NCBI GenBank assembly: GCA_945635805.1
Contig: CALZCW010000043.1
Span: 1 to 6,251 of the forward strand
Direction of reading: 5' to 3'
Source: an uncultured Clostridia bacterium
GTDB lineage: Bacteria; Bacillota; Clostridia; Oscillospirales; Oscillospiraceae
Length of the DNA stretch: 6,251 nucleotides
Shown here: one piece after another, positions 1 to 4,056 of the stretch
How positions within the stretch are numbered: position 1 is the stretch's first letter
How the letters are laid out: each line of letters opens with the position of its first letter
Notes under the pieces: model-generated
Told to the model about the DNA's origin: nothing
Databases searched by the model: none
The model's input: only the letters and a program-made list of their open reading frames with translations
Position numbers and translations under genes: made by a program

Positions 1-1
1 C

Positions 2-55
2 ACCGACGCCGCCGAGGAAACGGAAGAAGCGGCGGAAGAAACGGCACCGCAATAA
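2..55 (+). CDS. C-terminal tail of an unidentified protein (5' end outside window)
   Basis: One reading frame enters from the left edge and ends at a TAA at 53-55. It encodes TDAAEETEEAAEETAPQ, a low-complexity Glu/Ala/Thr tail that is probably disordered. Nothing in these 17 residues identifies the protein. The tail resembles the acidic N-terminal stretch of the next gene (residues 9-43) both in composition and in its preference for GAA and GCG codons. This frame is chosen because it ends cleanly just before a hairpin-rich intergenic region. No other gene starts before position 412. Confidence 0.6.
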   Translation, partial: TDAAEETEEAAEETAPQ

Positions 56-67
56 TGGCATTTGCAG

Positions 68-89
68 GGGCGGACGACTCTGTCCGCCC
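68..89. repeat. Hairpin repeat with GACTCT hexaloop, copy 1
   Basis: A perfect 8-bp stem, GGGCGGAC against GTCCGCCC, encloses the loop GACTCT. The hairpin at 176-197 has the same loop on the opposite strand but a different stem sequence that is still fully paired. The shared loop and compensating stem changes suggest members of one repeat family. Confidence 0.75.
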
Positions 90-91
90 GT

Positions 92-110
92 AGGCTGCCG
101 CAGGCAGCCT
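92..110. repeat. Hairpin repeat, 8-bp stem with 3-nt loop
   Basis: AGGCTGCC (92-99) pairs perfectly with GGCAGCCT (103-110) around the loop GCA. It lies 2 nt after the first GACTCT hairpin. No T-run follows, so it is not called a terminator. Confidence 0.65.
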
Positions 111-113
111 CAT

Positions 114-134
114 GGCTAAGGGCTAAGGACTAAG
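114..134 (+). repeat. Three tandem 7-bp units (GGCTAAG/GACTAAG)
   Basis: Two identical GGCTAAG units (114-120, 121-127) are followed by GACTAAG (128-134). This is a short direct repeat between hairpins and has no visible coding or regulatory role. Confidence 0.6.
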
Positions 135-149
135 GGTGAATGACTGATG

Positions 150-166
150 TGTCTGCTTCGCAGACA
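150..166. repeat. Hairpin repeat, 7-bp stem with TTC loop
   Basis: TGTCTGC (150-156) pairs perfectly with GCAGACA (160-166). The tight 3-nt loop is shared in style with the hairpins at 92-110 and 260-276. An A-rich stretch follows on the + strand, so on the minus strand a T-rich stretch precedes it. That is the wrong side for a minus-strand terminator. Confidence 0.65.
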
Positions 167-175
167 AATAAAAAC

Positions 176-197
176 GGCACGGCAGAGTCGCCGTGCC
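176..197. repeat. Hairpin repeat with GACTCT hexaloop, copy 2 (inverted)
   Basis: GGCACGGC (176-183) pairs perfectly with GCCGTGCC (190-197). On the minus strand the loop reads GACTCT, identical to the loop at 76-81. On that strand it is preceded by CGTAGG, the motif that also precedes the hairpin at 227-247. Confidence 0.75.
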
Positions 198-226
198 CTA
201 CGGCAAAAACGGCAAATCGTGCGTAG

Positions 227-247
227 GGCGCGACCACTGGGCGCGCC
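227..247. repeat. Hairpin repeat, 6-bp stem with ACCACTGGG loop
   Basis: GGCGCG (227-232) pairs with CGCGCC (242-247) around a 9-nt loop. Its leading CGTAGGGC (222-229) is an exact inverted copy of GCCCTACG at 195-202, so this unit and the 176-197 unit sit in opposite orientation with their TAGGG leaders facing each other. Confidence 0.65.
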
Positions 248-259
248 GTAAATCTGGTC

Positions 260-276
260 TGTGCGCAGCGCGCACA
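260..276. repeat. Hairpin repeat, 7-bp stem with AGC loop
   Basis: TGTGCGC (260-266) pairs perfectly with GCGCACA (270-276). It is followed by the TGTTCACTG-type direct repeats at 284-320. Confidence 0.6.
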
Positions 277-381
277 CAACACTTGTTCACTGTTAACTGT
301 TCATCATTCACTGTTCACTGATCCGCAAAGGCTATCAGCCGCCCGCGATTGAATCCCCGGCCTTTTATCGGTGTACAACAG

Positions 382-397
382 GTCGCGTCAGCGCGAC
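382..397 (+). promoter_or_regulatory. Small hairpin just upstream of the ycxB-like gene's ribosome binding site
   Basis: GTCGCG (382-387) pairs with CGCGAC (392-397) around TCAG. The stem ends about 2 nt before the purine-rich Shine-Dalgarno stretch GGAAGGAG (399-406), which sits just ahead of the ATG at 412. It could influence translation initiation or protect the mRNA 5' end, or it may simply be another member of the intergenic hairpin set. Role is inferred. Confidence 0.4.
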
Positions 398-411
398 GGA
401 AGGAGAAAATA

Positions 412-1074
412 ATGGACCCTGAAAACGAAAAAATGGAAGAGACAACCGCCATAACGGCGGAGGACGCCGCAGAGGAAGCGGCGAAAGTGACGGCAGCGGA
501 ATATGAAGAAACCGAAGAAGCCGAGGAAGCTGCGGAGCCCATGGCCCCGCCCCTGTTCACCGTCAACACCGTGCTGTGCGCCGAGCTGCAGATGGAGGCC
601 TCCAAGGCTGTCAGCCCCAAGGCGACCAAATATGTGGGCTACGGCGCCTTTGTTCTGGCAGCCCTGGGTCTGGTGCTGATGATCTACCGCTGCTTTGCCG
701 AGGGCGGCACCAGCAACATCGTACTGACGGTTTTTCTGGCGGTGCTGATGGCCTTCCTGGTCTACAGCAGCCTCACCGGACCCAAAAAGGCGATTGCCCG
801 CTGGGAGCAGAATATGCACCGCAGCTTCGGCACGTCGGAACTGCATCTTTGCACCGAATTCTATGACCGCGCCCTGGCCCAGACCGTCGCCGAGGACAAC
901 TCCCTGATGACCGAGGGCTACTCCGCCATCACCCAGATGAAGGAGACGGAGCATCTGATCCTCCTGAAGCACAGCTCCACCCAATGGTATTTTCTGGCCA
1001 AGGAGGGCTTTCAGGGCGGCGCGGCGGAGGTGGAGAAATTCCGCGCCTTTATCGTTCAAAAGATCGGAGGCTGA
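412..1074 (+). CDS. YcxB-like membrane protein
   Basis: A 220-residue protein. The ATG at 412 is chosen because GGAAGGAG lies about 5 nt before it; a longer version from TTG at 349 would run back through the hairpin region. Order of parts: an acidic Glu/Ala-rich N-terminus (residues 1-43), a beta-like segment (48-66), two hydrophobic helices (about 74-93 and 102-121), then a soluble C-terminal domain (about 128-218) with the pattern Y-x-x-I-x-x-M-K-E-T-E-x-L-I-L-L and later W-Y-F-L-A-K-x-x-F. That layout matches the YcxB-like family, whose C-terminal domain is thought to have a PH-like fold; function is unknown. The long acidic N-terminus is unusual for the family and its codon use (GAA, GCG) differs from the GAG/GCC-rich body. 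It is followed after 3 nt by hemW, so the two are very likely one operon. The family call rests on pattern, not on a search. Confidence 0.65.
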   Translation: MDPENEKMEETTAITAEDAAEEAAKVTAAEYEETEEAEEAAEPMAPPLFTVNTVLCAELQMEASKAVSPKATKYVGYGAFVLAALGLVLMIYRCFAEGGTSNIVLTVFLAVLMAFLVYSSLTGPKKAIARWEQNMHRSFGTSELHLCTEFYDRALAQTVAEDNSLMTEGYSAITQMKETEHLILLKHSSTQWYFLAKEGFQGGAAEVEKFRAFIVQKIGG

Positions 1075-1077
1075 GCA

Positions 1078-2280
1078 ATGGCATTCTTTCTGACACGGGG
1101 CGGCGACGGCGACAAGCGCCTGGGCATCTACGTCCACATCCCGTTCTGCAAGAGCAAATGCGAATACTGTGACTTTTATTCCCTGGGCGGCAGCCGTGAC
1201 CCCCGGGTGATCGACCGCTATCTTCAGGCCCTGGCCGACCACATCAAGGAATCGGGACGGCTGGCCCCGGATTATCTGGTGGACACCGTCTATTTCGGCG
1301 GCGGCACCCCCAGCTTCTTCGGCGCGGACAATCTGGAAAAGATTCTCGACGAGATCCGCCGCAATTTCCGCCTCAGCGTGGAGGCGGAGATCACCCTGGA
1401 GGCCAACCCCGACAGCGTCAATCAGCAGATGCTGCGCAAGCTGGTTCGGGTGGGCTTCAACCGCATTTCCATCGGCGTCCAGTCCGACGACGACGAGATG
1501 CTGAAAAAGCTGGGCCGTCCCCACAGCTTCTACCAGGCCAAGCAGGCCATGCAGCTGGCGCGGAAGGCCGGCTTCGGCAACATCTCCCTGGACCTGATGT
1601 ACGGCCTGCCCAACCAGAACGTGTCCCAGTGGCGCGACACCCTGCTCAATATCCTGACCCTGCGGCCGGAGCACATCTCCTGCTACGCCCTGAAGGTGGA
1701 GGAGGGGACGCCTCTCTGGGACTACAAGGACTGTGCCGGACTGCCCGACGACGATACCCAGGCGGATATGTACCTGGCGGCCTGCGAGATTCTGCGGGAT
1801 TACGGCTACCGTCACTATGAAATTTCCAATTTCTGTAAAAAGGGCTACCGCTCCCGCCACAACATGAAATACTGGACCGGCGGCGAATATCTGGGCTTCG
1901 GGCCCTCGGCTGCGTCGGATTTTGCCGGCAAGCGGTTTACGATTCTGCGGGACCTGCGGGGCTATATTGAGGGAATTGAGCGAAAAGAAGCGGTTTTGAG
2001 CGAATGTGAGCTGATTCCGCCGAGAGAACGGGCCGGAGAATACATCATGCTCCGCCTGCGCACCCATGAGGGCATCAGCGGCGAAGAATACGAGCGGAAC
2101 TACCTGCTGCCCTTTGAGCCGCTGGAAAAGCTGTTGGAGAAATTCGCCGAGCGGGGCTATGCGGAATTTGTTCGGGACCGCTGGCGTCTGACGGAGCGGG
2201 GCTGGCTGGTGTCCAACCAGATCATCGTGGCCCTCAACGAGCTGCAGGAGCGCTCCACCCCTCTGGCAAAGAAGCGGTAA
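1078..2280 (+). CDS. hemW: HemW, radical SAM heme chaperone (coproporphyrinogen oxidase-like)
   Basis: A 400-residue protein that starts at ATG 1078 with GGAGG at 1066-1070. The radical SAM cluster motif is HIPFCKSKCEYCDF, with Cys24, Cys28 and Cys31 binding the 4Fe-4S cluster. Phe33 stands where true HemN carries an extra cysteine, which separates HemW from the oxygen-independent coproporphyrinogen oxidase HemN. The SAM-binding GGGTPS is at residues 74-79, LEANPDS near 107-113, GVQSDDDEML after it, and DLMYGLPNQ in the second half of the barrel. The HNxxYW heme-binding motif of HemW is present as HNMKYW (residues 261-266). A HemN C-terminal-type domain fills about 310-390. HemW is known to bind heme and pass it to membrane respiratory enzymes; it is often mis-annotated as a heme biosynthesis oxidase. 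It is cotranscribed with the YcxB-like gene and ends just before a strong hairpin. It is slightly longer than most relatives because of a 15-residue N-terminal lead. Confidence 0.95.
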   Translation: MAFFLTRGGDGDKRLGIYVHIPFCKSKCEYCDFYSLGGSRDPRVIDRYLQALADHIKESGRLAPDYLVDTVYFGGGTPSFFGADNLEKILDEIRRNFRLSVEAEITLEANPDSVNQQMLRKLVRVGFNRISIGVQSDDDEMLKKLGRPHSFYQAKQAMQLARKAGFGNISLDLMYGLPNQNVSQWRDTLLNILTLRPEHISCYALKVEEGTPLWDYKDCAGLPDDDTQADMYLAACEILRDYGYRHYEISNFCKKGYRSRHNMKYWTGGEYLGFGPSAASDFAGKRFTILRDLRGYIEGIERKEAVLSECELIPPRERAGEYIMLRLRTHEGISGEEYERNYLLPFEPLEKLLEKFAERGYAEFVRDRWRLTERGWLVSNQIIVALNELQERSTPLAKKR

Positions 2281-2294
2281 TACCAAACGGTTAT

Positions 2295-2336
2295 AAATAT
2301 GGAAGGGCTTCCCCAACGGGAAGCCTTTCCATATTT
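2295..2336 (+). terminator. Hairpin terminator after hemW
   Basis: A 19-bp stem (2295-2313 with 2318-2336) closes on the 4-nt loop CAAC. All pairs match on the + strand if one G-U pair is allowed. It begins 14 nt after the hemW stop. The stem has AAATAT at its base and ATATTT on the far side, followed by CATATATAAAG, so the T-run is only partial. On the minus strand the wobble becomes a C-A mismatch, so it fits best as the hemW terminator. Confidence 0.7.
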
Positions 2337-2351
2337 CATATATAAAGAATT

Positions 2352-2389
2352 CTGCCCCCGGATGGTGGCTCTCCACCGTCCGGGGGCAG
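2352..2389 (-). terminator. Hairpin terminator after spo0A
   Basis: A 17-bp GC-rich stem (2352-2368 with 2373-2389) has a 4-nt loop. It lies 27 nt past the spo0A stop and, on the minus strand, is followed by AATTCTTTATATAT, a moderately T-rich tail. One position is a C-A mismatch on the minus strand but a G-U pair on the + strand, so it may also back up the hemW terminator. Confidence 0.7.
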
Positions 2390-2416
2390 TATCATGGGCT
2401 GCCGTGAGCCTATGTT

Positions 2417-3193
2417 CTATATCGCTATCGGCTCCATGCGCTTGAGCTGAAGCTGCAGCTTGTCTGCAATGAGCGCGATAAACTCACTGTTGGTTGGCTT
2501 GCCCTTCGTGTTGGACACGGTGTAACCGAAGAAACGCTGCAGCGTCTCCAGATCACCCCGGTCCCAGGCCACCTCGATGGCATGGCGAATGGCACGCTCC
2601 ACCCGCGACGGCGTGGTCGCAAAGGTCTTGGCCACCTGCGGATAGAGCACCTTGGTGATGGCGTTGATGACCTCCATGTCGTTGACGGCGATAATGATCG
2701 CCTCCCGCAGGTACTGATAGCCCTTGATGTGGGCCGGAACGCCGATCTCGTGGATCATCGACGTCACCATCGCCTCAATGTTCGCCTCCCGCGAACGAAG
2801 ATAAGGCGACCGGGGCGTCAGGCTGTCGCGCATGGCGTCCAGCCGTTCCAGCACCGCTCTGGGCGTACAGGGCTTAAGCAGAACGTATTGTACCCCCAAT
2901 GTTACGAGCAGATTCGACACAAATTCAGTCATGAAATCCGCCAGTACCAGACACATCGGTTTTTTATCCAGGGCATTTGCCGCTTTCAGCACAGCCACGC
3001 CGTCCGCCTGGGGCAGCATGGTATCAACAACGAGGAACTCCGGCTTCGTCTCGCGCAGAAGCTCGATGGCGTGCAGGCCGTCATTCGCCGTACCGACAAC
3101 AGCGTACCGGTCGGACTGCTTGAGCACAGCGGCCAGATCCTGAGAATAGGCCTCGCTGCTGTTTGCAAGCAGGACGCGATACATTTTTTCCAT
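2417..3193 (-). CDS. spo0A: Spo0A, sporulation response regulator with degenerate receiver
   Basis: A 258-residue protein. The ATG at 3193 has AAGGAGGAGG 11-14 nt upstream; the next in-frame Met (residue 4) is further away, and the ATG at 3203 is out of frame. Residues 1-123 form a receiver and about 137-250 the Spo0A effector domain. The effector is nearly canonical: [19 protein letters not shown] (149-167), [15 protein letters not shown] (196-210, recognition helix region) and KPTNSEFIA (232-240). The linker is short. The receiver keeps Asp57 (in VVDTMLP) and Lys107 (LLKP). However, the usual acidic pair after the first strand is Asn11-Ser12 (LLANSSEA instead of VADDN), and the conserved switch Thr is Ala85 (VLADF). 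Those residues bind Mg2+ and transmit the phosphorylation signal in the family, so phospho-control may be weakened or altered. Spo0A is the master regulator of sporulation entry in Firmicutes. Here it is monocistronic, not next to spoIVB. Identity is certain; the functional effect is inference. Confidence 0.97.
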   Translation of the reverse strand: MEKMYRVLLANSSEAYSQDLAAVLKQSDRYAVVGTANDGLHAIELLRETKPEFLVVDTMLPQADGVAVLKAANALDKKPMCLVLADFMTEFVSNLLVTLGVQYVLLKPCTPRAVLERLDAMRDSLTPRSPYLRSREANIEAMVTSMIHEIGVPAHIKGYQYLREAIIIAVNDMEVINAITKVLYPQVAKTFATTPSRVERAIRHAIEVAWDRGDLETLQRFFGYTVSNTKGKPTNSEFIALIADKLQLQLKRMEPIAI

Positions 3194-3245
3194 ACTTTTT
3201 CATTCCTCCTCCTTGAACTCCGTATCTTGCAAAATCGGTAGTTTT

Positions 3246-3274
3246 AATTTACCATACCGTTCGTGGTTTTGCAA
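3246..3274 (-). promoter_or_regulatory. Extended -10 sigma-A promoter of spo0A
   Basis: On the minus strand, TTGCAA (3274-3269) is followed by exactly 17 bp and then TAAATT (3251-3246). TGG precedes the -10, giving an extended -10 (TGnTAAATT). Transcription would start near 3239, leaving a leader of about 45 nt before the ATG at 3193. A 9-bp inverted repeat, CTTGCAAAA (3226-3234) and TTTTGCAAG (3267-3275), brackets the -10; its upstream arm overlaps the -35. Confidence 0.65.
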
Positions 3275-3304
3275 GGTAGTTTTTGGAAAAATAGCCAATT
3301 ATCT

Positions 3305-3321
3305 CTCGACAAAAATCGACA
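3305..3321 (-). promoter_or_regulatory. Tandem pair of 0A-box-like sites (putative Spo0A autoregulation)
   Basis: On the minus strand, TGTCGAT (3321-3315) and TGTCGAG (3311-3305) are separated by TTT, which puts them 10 bp apart. The Spo0A box is TGNCGAA, and Spo0A is known to bind tandem boxes at this 10-bp spacing. Each copy differs from consensus only at the last base. The pair lies about 30 bp upstream of the -35 element. Autoregulation is inferred. Confidence 0.5.
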
Positions 3322-3342
3322 ACTTTATGCAAAATCACAAAC

Positions 3343-3349
3343 TTCGACA
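3343..3349 (-). promoter_or_regulatory. Perfect 0A box upstream of spo0A
   Basis: TGTCGAA on the minus strand matches the Spo0A consensus TGNCGAA exactly. It lies 21 bp beyond the tandem pair and in the same orientation. A single 7-mer match alone could be chance; its company makes it more credible. Confidence 0.5.
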
Positions 3350-3389
3350 GGAGTTTACAAGGTTCGTCCCCTTCAAGCCCGAAAGCTCC

Positions 3390-3406
3390 CGCCGTTGGTC
3401 ACGGCG
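3390..3406. other. Small perfect hairpin in the spo0A-mscL spacer
   Basis: CGCCGT (3390-3395) pairs with ACGGCG (3401-3406) around a 5-nt loop. It lies between the mscL terminator and the upstream 0A box, with no T-run. It may help insulate spo0A from mscL readthrough; no function is shown. Confidence 0.35.
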
Positions 3407-3427
3407 TGTATAGCCCCCTTTCAAGGC

Positions 3428-3480
3428 AAAAACAGCCACAGGCCACGGTCGGTATGTCGTTCCGGGGCTTGTGGCTGTTT
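3428..3480 (-). terminator. Rho-independent terminator after mscL
   Basis: A 15-bp stem (3466-3480 with 3430-3444, one non-canonical C-A position on the minus strand) has a 21-nt loop that can pair further inside. On the minus strand it ends in TTTTT (3432-3428). It starts 7 nt after the mscL stop codon. It separates mscL from the spo0A promoter region. Confidence 0.8.
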
Positions 3481-3487
3481 CGGTATT

Positions 3488-3949
3488 TTACTTGTCCTTC
3501 AGCAGGTCGCGGATCTCTGTGAGCAATTTTTCCTCAGCCGAGGGTTCGGGATCTGCCGGCGCCTCTTCCTCTTCCTTCTTCTTGCCAAGCTCGCGGAGCT
3601 TGTTGACACCCTTGACCATCATGAAGATCACAAAGGCCAGGATCAGGAAGCTGATGACGCTGGAAAGGAAATCACCGAAATTCAGAGTGTTGGCAACCAC
3701 CGCGCCGGTCTCCGGGTCGATCTTGTCGCCGAAGATGGAAGGCAGCGTGATCTTCCAACTGGAAAAGTCGATGCTGCCGGTGAAAATGGAAATGATCGGC
3801 ATGATGATGTTGTTGGTAAAGGAGTTGACAAGATCCTTAAACACAGCGCCGATGATGACGCCGATGGCCATGTCGAACATATTGCCCTTTACGGCAAAGT
3901 CCTTAAATTCCTGCAGCAGCTTACACTTTTTCTTCCCTTCTTTTGCCAT
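3488..3949 (-). CDS. mscL: MscL, large-conductance mechanosensitive channel
   Basis: A 153-residue protein. The ATG at 3949 has AAAGGAG about 9 nt upstream. The N-terminal amphipathic helix and pore helix carry the family signature: EFKDFAVKGNMFDMAIGV (14-31), with TM1 about 24-45 holding the GxxxG-like pore lining AIGVIIGAVF. NNIIMPIISIFTG (46-58) matches the segment after TM1, an extracellular loop follows to about 90, and TM2 is about 91-113 (FLILAFVIFMMVKGVNKL). A charged linker KKKEEEE and the C-terminal bundle helix LLTEIRDLLK (142-151) finish it. Length is close to the usual 130-150. As a homopentamer in the cytoplasmic membrane it opens on membrane tension to release solutes during hypo-osmotic shock. 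It lies 107 nt downstream of serS and has its own terminator. An AT-rich TATATATA stretch upstream (about 3974-3983) may be a -10 region, but no good -35 was found. Confidence 0.96.
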   Translation of the reverse strand: MAKEGKKKCKLLQEFKDFAVKGNMFDMAIGVIIGAVFKDLVNSFTNNIIMPIISIFTGSIDFSSWKITLPSIFGDKIDPETGAVVANTLNFGDFLSSVISFLILAFVIFMMVKGVNKLRELGKKKEEEEAPADPEPSAEEKLLTEIRDLLKDK

Positions 3950-4001
3950 GTTACGTTTCTCCTTTCTTCAAAGATATATATAAATTTTTGCGAACAGGGT
4001 C

Positions 4002-4039
4002 GGTATGGCGCAGCGCGCGCCCCACGGTGCAGGCATACC
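4002..4039. other. Inverted repeat in the serS-mscL spacer
   Basis: GGTATG (4002-4007) and CATACC (4034-4039) are complementary and enclose GC-rich DNA that can fold further (GGCGC with GCGCC). No T-run follows on the minus strand, so it is a poor terminator for serS. It may be another intergenic repeat or a pause/processing structure between serS and mscL. Confidence 0.4.
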
Positions 4040-4056
4040 CGGCACACGGAAAATGA

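Larger units (their letters stand above)
56..411. repeat. Gene-free spacer packed with hairpin repeats
   Basis: These 356 bases contain no credible gene. They hold seven perfect inverted repeats with 6-8 bp stems (68-89, 92-110, 150-166, 176-197, 227-247, 260-276, 382-397), three tandem 7-bp units of GGCTAAG/GACTAAG at 114-134, and TGTTCACTG at 284-292 and again at 312-320, with the variant TGTTAACTG at 291-299. None of the hairpins has a clear T-run, so none is a convincing terminator. The only promoter-like match seen is weak (TTGAAT at 349-354, 17 bp, TGTACA at 372-377). The mix of unrelated short palindromes looks like accumulated REP/MITE-like intergenic repeats rather than one structured RNA; that reading is an inference. 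Confidence 0.75.

Noticed and set aside
349..411. Upstream TTG start for the YcxB-like protein, adding 21 residues
   Set aside because: The extra segment covers a hairpin and lacks a good RBS, whereas the ATG at 412 has GGAAGGAG at proper distance.
388..2376. A 662-codon open frame on the minus strand opposite the ycxB-like gene and hemW
   Set aside because: It lies entirely antisense to two clearly recognised genes; its translation has no family features and is rich in Gly, His, Gln and Ala as expected from the complement of GC-rich codons. It also crosses the hemW terminator.
3447..4007. GGTCGGTATG at 3447-3456 and again at 3998-4007, flanking mscL like target-site duplications
   Set aside because: A 10-bp repeat is expected by chance several times in 6 kb. 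One copy is in the loop of the mscL terminator and there are no terminal inverted repeats or transposase.
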